Part shown: piece by piece, positions 51,301 through 59,975 of the stretch
Position numbering within the stretch: the stretch's first letter is position 1
Layout of the letters: each line of letters begins with the position of its first letter
NCBI RefSeq assembly: GCF_014284305.1
Contig: NZ_JACOFW010000019.1
Location: forward strand, 35,391-99,390
DNA from: Affinundibacterium seohonense
GTDB lineage: Bacteria; Pseudomonadota; Gammaproteobacteria; Burkholderiales; Burkholderiaceae_D
Direction of reading: 5' to 3'
DNA length: 64,000 nt
The notes under the pieces: model-generated
Database searches by the model: none
What the model saw: the letters and a program-made list of their open reading frames with translations, nothing else
Told to the model about the DNA's origin: nothing
Position numbers and translations under genes: made by a program

Positions 51301-52563
51301 ATGAAACGCGGTTTTTATACAATTATGGCAGCGCAGTTTTTCTCTTCGCTGGCTGACAATGCATTGCTAATAGCAGCAATCGCGCTCTTAGTCACGATGG
51401 ACGCTCCGGCATGGATGACACCCTTACTCAAATGGAGCTTTGCTTTATCGTACGTGGTCTTAGCCGCCTTTGTCGGTGCTTTTGCTGACTCCCGGCCAAA
51501 AGGCAAGGTGATGTTTTTCACCAATCTAATCAAAATTGCCGGTTGCGCCTTGATGTTCGTTGATGTCCATCCAGTGATTGCTTACGGTGTCGTGGGTTTT
51601 GGCGCTGCCGCATATTCTCCTGCTAAATATGGCATTTTGACCGAGTTACTCCCACCAGAAAAATTAGTCGCTGCAAACGGCTGGATCGAAGGCTTAACCA
51701 TTAGCTCTATTATTTTAGGTGTGGTCTTAGGCGGAAAATTAGTTGACCCACAGATTTCGGCACGCTTACTCAGCTTTGATTTTCCCCTGTTCGATTTAGG
51801 CATTAACACGACAAATCAATCTGCACTCTGCGCCATCACGATTTGCTACATAATTGCTGCCATTTTCAATCGCTACATCCCTGATACAGGGGCGAAATAT
51901 CAAACTCAAAAATCCAATCCCATTTGCCTCTTGAAAGATTTCACCCATTGCTCGATTAAACTCTGGCAAGATAAACTGGGTCAAATTTCGCTTGCCGTTA
52001 CCACCTTGTTTTGGGGAGCGGGTGCGACCTTACAATACCTAGTTTTGAAATGGGCAGAAGTCAATTTACAGATGCCACTCAACAAGGGTAGTGAGTTACA
52101 AGGTGTGTTCGCGGTCGGCATCGCTATTGGAGCCTTATTTGCAGCCCGCATCATTCCCCTCAAAAAATCATTGTCAGTGATGCCACTTGGTGTCTTGATG
52201 GGATTAGTCGTGACCACGATGATCTTTGTCACCAATGTTTGGTTTGCTTACCCATTATTGATCTTTATTGGTGGTCTGGCGGGATTTTTTGTCGTACCTA
52301 TGAATGCATTACTACAACATCGTGGACACGTATTGATGAGTGCGGGTCACTCCATTGCGGTACAAAACTTCAATGAGAATTTATCGATTTTGGTGTTATT
52401 AGCTCTGTATGCAGTCATGGTTTCCCTCAATCTCCATACCCATGTCATCATCGTTATTTTCGGCTTGTTTGTTGCATCCACCATGTACGCTGTGATGCTC
52501 AAGCATAGAGCAAATCAAAAAATATTTGACTCGGTTGCCCTGATCGGTGAGTCTAAACACTAA
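51301..52563 (+). CDS. lplT: Lysophospholipid transporter LplT
   Basis: 420 residues from the ATG at 51301 (MKRGFYTIMAAQFFSSLADN), with AAGG upstream; the frame continues 30 residues further but without similarity. Major-facilitator protein with about eleven or twelve transmembrane segments. Imports lysophospholipids across the inner membrane so that they can be reacylated. The N-terminal AAQFFSSLADNALLIAAIALL, PAKYGILTELLP and the late GHSIAVQNFNENL segments are family-typical. In gammaproteobacteria it neighbours aas; no acyltransferase is adjacent here. Confidence 0.9.
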   Translation: MKRGFYTIMAAQFFSSLADNALLIAAIALLVTMDAPAWMTPLLKWSFALSYVVLAAFVGAFADSRPKGKVMFFTNLIKIAGCALMFVDVHPVIAYGVVGFGAAAYSPAKYGILTELLPPEKLVAANGWIEGLTISSIILGVVLGGKLVDPQISARLLSFDFPLFDLGINTTNQSALCAITICYIIAAIFNRYIPDTGAKYQTQKSNPICLLKDFTHCSIKLWQDKLGQISLAVTTLFWGAGATLQYLVLKWAEVNLQMPLNKGSELQGVFAVGIAIGALFAARIIPLKKSLSVMPLGVLMGLVVTTMIFVTNVWFAYPLLIFIGGLAGFFVVPMNALLQHRGHVLMSAGHSIAVQNFNENLSILVLLALYAVMVSLNLHTHVIIVIFGLFVASTMYAVMLKHRANQKIFDSVALIGESKH

Positions 52564-52577
52564 GTATTGCTTAATGC

Positions 52578-53531
52578 TTATCTAATTAATTGATTGGCTT
52601 TCATCGGCCAATTATTTGGCACCACCATTCCACGACAAAATTCCTGCATCACACTACCATTTTTCTTCATAATCGCCACCATGACTGGTGTGGAATCTGC
52701 ATGAAAATGGCGATGCAATAGGTCTATAATCAAACTTTTATCCATCACTTCATCGACTCCGACCTGGGCGGGTGCTAACCATTGCAATCGCTCCAAGCGC
52801 AACGCATAAGGAATAGCGAGCTGCTCAAATTCAGCCTGAGTCCACCAGAAACCCTGACAATGATTTAAGCCAATACCAGGCACCAATTGCCTAGGCTCGG
52901 CACTACGATAAAACAACCATCCTTTTATTATTGCTCGTGCCGCAATGATCTTTGTTTGTATCAAATTTTTTGCGGCATCGTGCTCAGATAAGCTTAGTTG
53001 ACGTTGCAAAATTTTCTGCATTTTAGCACCTAGACTATCATTTAGATTTGGCCCTAAATAGTCATATACGCTGACCGCAACAGACGTTAAATGACTCGCA
53101 TCTTGTGGGTGATGAAATAAATAAAATTTTGTCGCCAACTCGAGGTGTAGCAAACCGCCTTGTGCAAACAATAGATAATCAAATTCACCGATTGTTTCCG
53201 CTTTAGCGTTGTGAACTTGCACACCATGCCCAAAAAGCAAGCCCTCATGATTAAAATAAAATGCCAATAAGTCTTCAGCATAATGCCCCAAACGCAAAAA
53301 TTTATGTATTTTCAAGGCTTCATGTAACGCCGTTGGATGTGCATCCAAGGCAAAAAGCCAAGCGCGTAGCTTTTCGGGGTTTGGCACATCAATCGCACCG
53401 ATTTGATGCCACCAAATCGCGGAATTTTTATCTAATAAATCAGGCGAGGTTAATAACCACGCCAAGGCGCGAACATGTTTATCAGTTAATCGAGACCACT
53501 CTTGATGGAACCCATCCTGATACGTATTCAT
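52578..53531 (-). CDS. DUF1853 family protein
   Basis: 317 residues, recognised as the DUF1853 family from the pattern HVRALAWLLTSPDLL near the N terminus, HKFLRLGHYAEDLLAFYF (~95-112), IGEFDYLLF with LHLELATKFYL (~130-150), and the GWLFYR segment (~213). The E-x-D/E-x-K-like arrangement GEFDYLL...LELATK recalls PD-(D/E)XK nucleases, which is my inference only. It converges on lplT and lies 11 bases upstream of the glycosylase-like stop-side gene group. Function unknown. Confidence 0.75.
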   Translation of the reverse strand: MNTYQDGFHQEWSRLTDKHVRALAWLLTSPDLLDKNSAIWWHQIGAIDVPNPEKLRAWLFALDAHPTALHEALKIHKFLRLGHYAEDLLAFYFNHEGLLFGHGVQVHNAKAETIGEFDYLLFAQGGLLHLELATKFYLFHHPQDASHLTSVAVSVYDYLGPNLNDSLGAKMQKILQRQLSLSEHDAAKNLIQTKIIAARAIIKGWLFYRSAEPRQLVPGIGLNHCQGFWWTQAEFEQLAIPYALRLERLQWLAPAQVGVDEVMDKSLIIDLLHRHFHADSTPVMVAIMKKNGSVMQEFCRGMVVPNNWPMKANQLIR

Positions 53532-53542
53532 AGTCTATCTCT

Positions 53543-54256
53543 CTATGCAATGAGCTCTTTAAGTCTACAAAGTTGCATCCAAACCTCACGCTTGAGTTCC
53601 GGATGCGCGAGAATAGTACTAGCACTATACGTCGCAATAATAGGAATATTCTGATAGTACAGTGGAACCTGCCGCAAATTTGCCGGATCAATAGGTACAT
53701 CTGGTGCAATAAGCGTCCGCAATGGTAACTCTCCGAAAATCAATAAGAACTTTGGCTTTAGCAAATCAATTTCTTGCCTCAAAAAAGAAGAGCAGGCCTT
53801 AACTGCGGTTTGCACGAGCTCTTTTTCTATCGATTCAGCAAATTGTGCCTTGAGTAAAGCACTGCGATAAAGAGCGAATGTCTTTTCAATTGGAAGTGCG
53901 GCTAAAATATTGTTGAAGAGTTTTTCTTGCGCGTCCATTTGCGAAGGCGCTGCAAATTCCGTCACCACCAACACATCTATCGATCTCGCCGCATGCACAA
54001 GTTGCCCTTGTCCCAAAGACTTGCACAGACCACATTGAGTACAAACTTGAATTTGTCCCTGAAGTCCTTGTAGATCAGTGATTGACTGCATTGGAAATAC
54101 CGTTGCTGGGGAGTGATGTTCAAAATTAGAATGATCATCACTGACTACCATCGCGCCACCAACAACGCGGGAAATCACCTCAACATCTCGAGATTTCCAA
54201 ATCTCACCGACACCTAAATTTTGCAAATAGTAATCGCGCATATTACTCATAATCAC
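53543..54256 (-). CDS. Uracil-DNA glycosylase-like protein with degenerate active site
   Basis: 237 residues. Resembles family 4 (Fe-S) uracil-DNA glycosylases in overall layout: a cysteine cluster C72-x2-C75-x2-C78, a Rossmann-like core (IDVLVVTEFAAPSQMDAQE, FLLIFGELPLRTLI) and a C-terminal ATYSAST-x4-HPELKREVW where active enzymes have a HPS-like motif. The first catalytic motif, normally GE(G/A)PG-x2-ED, is changed to TEFAAPSQMD. So the fold is likely, activity is uncertain. The start overlaps the rimI stop by 4 bases, and such a gene commonly follows tsaB-rimI in Burkholderiales. Confidence 0.75.
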   Translation of the reverse strand: MIMSNMRDYYLQNLGVGEIWKSRDVEVISRVVGGAMVVSDDHSNFEHHSPATVFPMQSITDLQGLQGQIQVCTQCGLCKSLGQGQLVHAARSIDVLVVTEFAAPSQMDAQEKLFNNILAALPIEKTFALYRSALLKAQFAESIEKELVQTAVKACSSFLRQEIDLLKPKFLLIFGELPLRTLIAPDVPIDPANLRQVPLYYQNIPIIATYSASTILAHPELKREVWMQLCRLKELIA

Positions 54257-54768
54257 TCTTCGATCATTCCATCATTCGCCATCGGTTTTAACTCCATACG
54301 CATCACAATCGCATCTTCGCGCTGTCCATGATGCGCAGGATAATACGCTTTACGACGTCCAATTTCGAGGAATCCAAAACGCTTATAAATATCAATCGCC
54401 CTTGCATTACTTACCCGAACTTCCAGCATCATCGATAAAAATCCTTTCGACTCTGCTAGCCGCTTCATTTGCTTAAGTAAAACAAGTCCATACCCCAGCC
54501 CTTGCTTCTGGGCACTTACGGCAAAGGTCAGCAAATGTAGTTCATCCACCACTGGCATTAAAAAAAAATAAGCAACTAAGCTACTTTGCTCGTCACGAAT
54601 ACCGATCGCCTCATGTTGACTGTAAAATGAATCTAGAAAATTACCACGGGTCCAAGGATGGCTATATACAGCTTCTTCAATGGCTAAAATCTCGCCTAGA
54701 TCATCAAGACTAAGTTGACAGATCCGGTAATTATCCATGTCAGCAATCGACAAAGTTGCAGCTTCCAT
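54253..54768 (-). CDS. rimI: Ribosomal protein S18-alanine N-acetyltransferase
   Basis: 171 residues, GNAT fold. Acetylates the N-terminal alanine of ribosomal protein S18 (perhaps other substrates). Acetyl-CoA binding pattern VSAQKQGLGYGLVLL (~83-97) and the RimI-typical LEVRVSNARAIDIYKRFGF segment are present. The ATG overlaps the tsaB stop by one base (TAATG), and its own stop overlaps the next gene, so the three are one operon. Confidence 0.92.
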   Translation of the reverse strand: MEAATLSIADMDNYRICQLSLDDLGEILAIEEAVYSHPWTRGNFLDSFYSQHEAIGIRDEQSSLVAYFFLMPVVDELHLLTFAVSAQKQGLGYGLVLLKQMKRLAESKGFLSMMLEVRVSNARAIDIYKRFGFLEIGRRKAYYPAHHGQREDAIVMRMELKPMANDGMIEE

Positions 54769-55451
54769 TACGCCTCACGAGCTAACTGGCGCTCTGCCGT
54801 TGTTAAGGCAATTTTATTTCGCAAATATAGCGGCTGAGCCTGATCAGCATCCACACCCAAACCTTGCCTCAGACTATGTTCACTAATTTGCAAAACAGAA
54901 CGCGCGTGTGGCATTGCTATCATATGATTTACGCCGATGGACTCCGGCATTTCAAGACCCTTTCCCACAACCATGTTTAGCTGCATCTGTGCAGCATAAG
55001 TTAACGCTGCATCAAAGTCACTCAACCTCGGCGCTACCACCTCAACCCAATCAAACCCGCTCAAACGATAATGCGCCCAATAAACTTCATTCATGCGGGC
55101 ATCCAAGCAACAAACAACATCACACCAAGAATTAACATCTCTAGCAAGCGCTGCCATAGACAATAAACTGACTACAGGCAAAACCGGAATTTGCAGGCCA
55201 AATGCCAATCCTTGCACGACGCCGCATGTGGTTCGTACACCAGTAAAAGCACCCGGCCCACACCCAAATGCAATCGCATTGATGTCATCTAAGCCTACGC
55301 AAGCCTCGAGCATCAGGTCTTGAACCGCAGGAAGCAAACCAAATGAGTGCGTTTGTACACCAGCCAAATCACGGCTGAAAATTCTTTGATTGGAGAGTAG
55401 AGCGACCGATGCAAGATCTGTCGAGGTCTCAATAGCTAATATGATCGTCAT
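54768..55451 (-). CDS. tsaB: tRNA threonylcarbamoyladenosine synthase subunit TsaB
   Basis: 227 residues. ASKHA-fold protein that with TsaD and TsaE transfers threonylcarbamoyl to A37 of ANN-decoding tRNAs. N-terminal ILAIETSTDLASVALL, GPGAFTGVRTTCGVVQGLA (~67-85) and CLDARMNEVYWAHY are family motifs. First gene of the tsaB-rimI-UDG-like operon; divergent from the thioredoxin-like gene with 103 bases between them. Confidence 0.95.
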   Translation of the reverse strand: MTIILAIETSTDLASVALLSNQRIFSRDLAGVQTHSFGLLPAVQDLMLEACVGLDDINAIAFGCGPGAFTGVRTTCGVVQGLAFGLQIPVLPVVSLLSMAALARDVNSWCDVVCCLDARMNEVYWAHYRLSGFDWVEVVAPRLSDFDAALTYAAQMQLNMVVGKGLEMPESIGVNHMIAMPHARSVLQISEHSLRQGLGVDADQAQPLYLRNKIALTTAERQLAREA

Positions 55452-55554
55452 TTGTTTATTTTACCCCGAGCAACGAGATTTCTTTACATTTGATTGAGAG
55501 ATAGAATTTGCGCTCGGCAAATCATGCTTGCTTGCTGATAGGTTAAAATAAGAT

Positions 55555-55983
55555 ATGGAAACTCAAATTTACCCAAGCGACAACCTGCGTGCCATTCACG
55601 ATAAATTAACAACCAGCCCTTGGTTAATCAGCTGCCTTTGCGCTGCTTGGTGCGATACTTGCCAAGGGTATAGGAAAGGATTTGATAATTTACAAACAAC
55701 ACATCCAGATAAGTGCTTTGCCTGGATAGACATCGAAGATCATGCTGAATTGATTGACGACTTGGATATCGAAAACTTCCCAACTATTCTGATTCAATAT
55801 CAGCATAGAGTTCTATTTCTTGGAACCATGCTACCTGATGTCAACCTCGTCCATCGTTTGATTCTTTCCTTTGAAGAGAGCATTCAAGTGAATGGCTCAG
55901 AAAAAATCACGACTACAATCCAAAATTCTAGCCACCCACTTCCGTCAGACTGGAGCTTACGTCGAATACTGGAAACCGCTTAA
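55555..55983 (+). CDS. Thioredoxin-like protein
   Basis: 142 residues, thioredoxin fold. The active-site motif is W32-C33-D-T-C36 (AAWCDTC), with the cis-proline region NFPTILIQ near residue 80. No signal peptide, so cytoplasmic. The C-terminal ~35 residues are polar and not part of the fold. The CDTC dipeptide differs from CGPC of TrxA, suggesting another redox potential or specific target; the physiological partner is not visible. Single gene between tsaB (divergent) and tRNA-Arg (convergent). Confidence 0.85.
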   Translation: METQIYPSDNLRAIHDKLTTSPWLISCLCAAWCDTCQGYRKGFDNLQTTHPDKCFAWIDIEDHAELIDDLDIENFPTILIQYQHRVLFLGTMLPDVNLVHRLILSFEESIQVNGSEKITTTIQNSSHPLPSDWSLRRILETA

Positions 55984-56020
55984 AACTGCAGACGATTTCA
56001 CAGCATAAATACAAATACCA

Positions 56021-56056
56021 AATGAAAAAAGGGACTAGATTTGCATCTAGTCCCTT
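56021..56056 (-). terminator. Terminator after the first tRNA-Arg
   Basis: 12-bp stem AAGGGACTAGAT / ATCTAGTCCCTT (56029-56040, 56045-56056) with loop TTGC, followed on the minus strand by a T-run. It begins 6 bases below the tRNA. Confidence 0.9.
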
Positions 56057-56061
56057 AAATC

Positions 56062-56138
56062 TGGTGCGGCTGGCAGGAATCGAACCCACGACCCCTTGGT
56101 TCGTAGCCAAGTACTCTATCCAGCTGAGCTACAGCCGC
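56062..56138 (-). tRNA. tRNA-Arg (anticodon ACG), copy 1
   Basis: 77 bases including encoded CCA. Acceptor GCGGCTG / CAGCCGC is perfect; discriminator A. Anticodon loop CTACGAA gives ACG, read as ICG after deamination. A -10 box TATAAT (minus strand, 56149-56154) lies 10 bases upstream of the mature 5' end. Identical to copy 2. Confidence 0.97.
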
Positions 56139-56281
56139 GAAAAATGATATTATAGCAGACTACAACGCAAATATGAAGTAGCCAAAGTAATGTATTTGCG
56201 AAACAAATGTCACCACACGCCAGAAGAAGATCAACTCAAAATTTCAGCATATTACTTCTCGCAAACGATCAACGTAAAACG

Positions 56282-56310
56282 AAAAAAAGGACTAGATTTA
56301 CATCTAGTCC
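56282..56310 (-). terminator. Terminator after the second tRNA-Arg
   Basis: 9-bp stem GGACTAGAT / ATCTAGTCC (56289-56297, 56302-56310) with loop TTAC and a T-run (complement of 56282-56288) on the minus strand. Same element as after copy 1 with two base differences. Confidence 0.88.
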
Positions 56311-56318
56311 CTTAAATC

Positions 56319-56395
56319 TGGTGCGGCTGGCAGGAATCGAACCCACGACCCCTTGGTTCGTAGCCAAGTACTCTATCCAGCTGAGCTACAGCCGC
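56319..56395 (-). tRNA. tRNA-Arg (anticodon ACG), copy 2
   Basis: 77 bases, same sequence as copy 1 (offset 257 bases), with CCA encoded and anticodon ACG. A -10 box TATAAT (minus strand, 56406-56411) is 10 bases upstream. Each copy thus has its own promoter and terminator, showing a duplicated transcription unit. Confidence 0.97.
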
Positions 56396-56464
56396 GAAGA
56401 AAAATATTATAGCACAGGTAATTTCATTTTATAAGCCCCAAAAACCGTAAATGCACCGAGCAAC

Positions 56465-58348
56465 TCAAATTTCAACTTGAGCCCCGACTTCAATTACACG
56501 ATTACTTGGAATTTGATAGTAATCAGCCGCATCACGCGCATTTCTAGACATCGTCACAAACAAACCCTCACGCCACATTGCCATACCGCCGCCTGGACTA
56601 GAAATGATGGTTTGTCGCGAAATGAAGTACGAAGTATCTAGCGGTTCAAACACCAAGCCGAACGGCGCACACAATTCCAGAGCATTTGGAATATCAGGCT
56701 CATTTTTAAAGCCATAGTAGACATCGACCTGAAAACAATTATTTTTCAAATCAGTCACTTTAATGCGCTCAGAAAACGGCACCCAAGGAATTTCCCGATT
56801 ATGCAAAGTAATGAAGATCACACGCTCATGCAAAATTTTATTATGGGAAAGATTATGCAATAAAGCATGTGGAACACCATCCGCTTCACCACGCAGAAAC
56901 ACCGCAGTGCCCTCCACTCTTACAGGTGGTGAAATAAACAAGGATTCCAAAAATTCTTCCAAAGGAATTGCATGCTTCTTCAAGTTATCAAATACCAAAG
57001 AGCGACCACGACGCCATGTGAGCATCACAACACAAATACAGAATCCAAGTGCAATTGGGAACCAACCACCGCTAAAGAATTTCAAAGCATTGGAAGAGAA
57101 CAAGGAAATATCAATCAGCAAGAAGAACGAGGTTGATGCAATACATAAAGCTAAATTGTATTTCCAACCATAACGAATAACAAAGAAAGTCAATATCGAC
57201 GTCACCAACATCGTGCCAGTATTTGCAATTCCGTAAGCAGAAGCCAAGTTAGTGGCAGAACCAAATCCAACCACAGCACCAACAACCGCAGCGAGTTGCA
57301 GCCAATTCACAACCGGAATATAAATCTGCCCAATTTCTTTCGAGGAAGTATGTATGATTTTCATACGAGGCAAAAATCCCAAAGAAATCGCCTGCTTTGT
57401 CATTGAAAAGGCGCCCGAAATTGTCGCCTGGGAAGCGATTACCGCAGCCATAGTTGACAGCACAACCAGCGGATAAATACTCCAATCGCCAAGCTGATTA
57501 AAGAATGGATTGGAAACGGCCGTTGGTTCAATCATCAACAAAGCCCCCTGCCCCAAATAATTCAAACCTAGTGCTGGAAATACGATGAAGAACCATGCAG
57601 CACGAATAGGTTTAGGTCCAAAATGCCCCATATCGGCATACAAAGCCTCAGAGCCAGTAAATGCCAAAACGACCGCACCAAGAGCAATGAACGCCGCCCA
57701 ACGATGGAAATACAAAAATTCCAAAGCATGCATTGGATTAAACGCTTCCAAAATGGCTGGCACACGCAATATGTTATACACGCCCATTGCAGCCAGGACC
57801 GCAAACCAAACCACCATTACAGGCCCAAAAAATTTCCCTATTGTCGCAGTACCTCGCGATTGCACAGCATACAAGCAGATCAAAATAATCAAAGTGATCG
57901 GCACAACAAATGGCTTTAATGCGGGGGTCGCCACCTTAATTCCCTCAATCGCCGATAGCACTGTCATCGCTGGAGTAACGACACCATCGCCATAAAAAAG
58001 AGAAGCGCCAATCACGCCCAAAATCACTAAGGGAAAATACATCTTAGAATTTTTACCAACCGATTCCAAGGTCAGCGCCGCCAAAGCCATAATCCCGCCC
58101 TCACCGCGATTATTGGCGCGCAACACCAAGGTCACGTATTTTAAAGAGACGATAAAAATGAGACCCCAAAGAATCAGAGAAACAATACCAAGTATGTTTT
58201 CAGGGCTAAGGGCAAGACCATGCTTATGATCAAATACTTCTTGCATGGTATAAAGAGGACTAGTACCGATATCGCCATAAACGATACCTATCGCAGCTAA
58301 AGTCAGTGCAGACAAGCTGCTCTTGGTGTGATCGTGAGCCAATTGCAT
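56465..58348 (-). CDS. kup: Low-affinity potassium transporter Kup
   Basis: 627 residues. H+/K+ symporter with twelve predicted transmembrane helices (~15-430) and a C-terminal cytoplasmic domain (~440-627). Family motif GDIGTSPLYT (~26-35) is complete, as are GVVTPAMTVLSAIEG and FGPVMVVWF. Alone on its strand between two tRNA groups. K+ uptake under low osmotic stress is the usual role. Confidence 0.95.
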   Translation of the reverse strand: MQLAHDHTKSSLSALTLAAIGIVYGDIGTSPLYTMQEVFDHKHGLALSPENILGIVSLILWGLIFIVSLKYVTLVLRANNRGEGGIMALAALTLESVGKNSKMYFPLVILGVIGASLFYGDGVVTPAMTVLSAIEGIKVATPALKPFVVPITLIILICLYAVQSRGTATIGKFFGPVMVVWFAVLAAMGVYNILRVPAILEAFNPMHALEFLYFHRWAAFIALGAVVLAFTGSEALYADMGHFGPKPIRAAWFFIVFPALGLNYLGQGALLMIEPTAVSNPFFNQLGDWSIYPLVVLSTMAAVIASQATISGAFSMTKQAISLGFLPRMKIIHTSSKEIGQIYIPVVNWLQLAAVVGAVVGFGSATNLASAYGIANTGTMLVTSILTFFVIRYGWKYNLALCIASTSFFLLIDISLFSSNALKFFSGGWFPIALGFCICVVMLTWRRGRSLVFDNLKKHAIPLEEFLESLFISPPVRVEGTAVFLRGEADGVPHALLHNLSHNKILHERVIFITLHNREIPWVPFSERIKVTDLKNNCFQVDVYYGFKNEPDIPNALELCAPFGLVFEPLDTSYFISRQTIISSPGGGMAMWREGLFVTMSRNARDAADYYQIPSNRVIEVGAQVEI

Positions 58349-58471
58349 TCCTTGTTATTATTGGTGCATTGCACAATAGACGAAGCGCAAGTGAATTTCA
58401 AGATACATTCACTTAAAAAAGACAGCCTACACGCAAAATAAATTTTGTGAAAGCCGATTAAAGCAAGCGCG

Positions 58472-58510
58472 CAAAAGAAAAATGCCCGCTTAACTTTCAT
58501 TAAGCGGGCA
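58472..58510 (-). terminator. Terminator after tRNA-Ser
   Basis: 11-bp perfect stem TGCCCGCTTAA / TTAAGCGGGCA (58483-58493, 58500-58510), six-base loop, then a T-rich tract on the minus strand. Confidence 0.92.
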
Positions 58511-58519
58511 CCAATTCTT

Positions 58520-58611
58520 TGGCGGAGACGGTGAGATTCGAACTCACGATCCAGGTTACCCCAGATGCTTCCTTAGCAGGGAAGTGCCTTCGGCCACTCG
58601 GCCACGTCTCC
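58520..58611 (-). tRNA. tRNA-Ser (anticodon GCT)
   Basis: 92 bases including encoded CCA. Acceptor GGAGACG / CGTCTCC perfect, discriminator G. Anticodon loop CTGCTAA gives GCT. Long variable arm as expected for serine. It lies directly downstream of lysC, as in related genomes. Confidence 0.97.
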
Positions 58612-58660
58612 ACACTCTCACAACGCTATGCTCACGCAATGCATTACAAGCGAGACCGTG

Positions 58661-58689
58661 ATCATAGCGGGTAGTTCATCTTTGGTCAA
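58661..58689 (-). promoter_or_regulatory. Sigma70-type promoter for tRNA-Ser
   Basis: On the minus strand -35 TTGACC (58684-58689), 17-base spacer, -10 TATGAT (58661-58666). The leader to the mature tRNA would be about 43 bases, to be removed by RNase P. It lies in the lysC-tRNA gap, so the tRNA need not depend on lysC read-through. Confidence 0.75.
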
Positions 58690-58724
58690 CTACTTGCCAT
58701 GAAAATCTCGCGTGGGAATCTCGA

Positions 58725-59975
58725 TTACGCGGCTTCCAATTCAAACGCCTTATGTAAAGCGCGCACCGCTAATTCCATATACTTCTCATCAATCAAAACT
58801 GAAATCTTGATTTCAGACGTAGAGATCATTTGAATGTTGATTCCCTCATCTGACAAGGTACGGAACATCTGAGACGCGATACCAACGTGGCTACGCATAC
58901 CAACGCCCACCACTGACACCTTTGATACCTTAGCGTCGCCAATAATATTACCTGCGCCAATATGTTCTTTGACACTAGCGTTCAATACATCCATCGCCTT
59001 ATTGTAATCACCACGAGGCACTGTAAATGTGAAGTCAGTTTTACCGTCAACCGATTGATTTTGAATAATCATGTCAACTTCAATATTTGCATCGGCGATC
59101 GGACCAAGAATTTGGTAGGCAATACCTGGCTTATCTGGCACGCCGAATACAGTGAGTTTTGCTTCATCGCGATTAAAAGCGATGCCAGTAATTGTGGCTT
59201 GTTCCATATTTGTATCTTCCTCAAACGAAATCAGGGTGCCGGAGACGATCTCTTCGGCCAAAGGCATTAATGGGTCGGTCAATGATGATAATACGCGAGT
59301 TGGCATGCGGTAATTACCAGCAAACTCTACTGAACGTATCTGCAAAACTTTAGAACCCAACGACGCCATTTCCAACATTTCTTCAAATGTCACGGTATTC
59401 AATTTACGCGCTTCTGACACCACACGAGGATCAGTGGTGTAGACGCCATCAACGTCGGTGTAGATCAAACATTCTTGCGCCTTCAACGCAGCGGCAATCG
59501 CCACAGCCGAAGTATCAGAACCACCACGCCCCAGAGTCGTGATATTCCCCAGCTCATCAACACCTTGAAAGCCGGTAATAATGACAATTTTACCCTCAGC
59601 CAAATCGGCACTTACTTTAACGTCATCAATCGAAGCAATGCGCGCTTTGGTGTAAGAAGAATCGGTCTTAATTGGCACTTGCCAACCCGCATAAGAAACT
59701 GCCTTTTTACCCAATGCCTGCAAAGCAATCGCTAACAAACCAACTGATACTTGTTCGCCCGTGGAGGCAATCATGTCGAGTTCACGCGGATCAGGGTCGG
59801 CCATAATTTCTTTAGCCAAACCAATAATTCGATTCGTTTCGCCTGACATTGCAGACGGCACAACTACGATTTGATAACCTGCATCATGCCATTTGGCGAC
59901 GCGCTTAGCGACGTTCTTAATGCGATCCGTAGACCCCATCGACGTACCGCCGTATTTGTGGACAATTAAAGCCAT
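58725..59975 (-). CDS. lysC: Aspartate kinase
   Basis: 416 residues, the two-subunit-like class with tandem ACT domains. Phosphorylates aspartate, first step of the lysine/threonine/methionine branch. KYGGTS at 7-12 binds ATP, the substrate region has GFQGVDELGNITTLGRGGSD (~148-167), and the ACT domains (~265-416; VFGVPDKPGIAYQILGPIAD, VGVGMRSHVGIASQMFRTLS) give feedback control. In related genomes tilS-lysC-tRNA-Ser are together; here tilS is at the other end of the window. No lysine riboswitch is recognisable upstream. Confidence 0.96.
   Translation of the reverse strand: MALIVHKYGGTSMGSTDRIKNVAKRVAKWHDAGYQIVVVPSAMSGETNRIIGLAKEIMADPDPRELDMIASTGEQVSVGLLAIALQALGKKAVSYAGWQVPIKTDSSYTKARIASIDDVKVSADLAEGKIVIITGFQGVDELGNITTLGRGGSDTSAVAIAAALKAQECLIYTDVDGVYTTDPRVVSEARKLNTVTFEEMLEMASLGSKVLQIRSVEFAGNYRMPTRVLSSLTDPLMPLAEEIVSGTLISFEEDTNMEQATITGIAFNRDEAKLTVFGVPDKPGIAYQILGPIADANIEVDMIIQNQSVDGKTDFTFTVPRGDYNKAMDVLNASVKEHIGAGNIIGDAKVSKVSVVGVGMRSHVGIASQMFRTLSDEGINIQMISTSEIKISVLIDEKYMELAVRALHKAFELEAA

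Noticed and set aside
57585..57995. 136-codon open frame antisense to kup
   Set aside because: Opposite a conserved transmembrane region; composition explained by the complement of hydrophobic codons.
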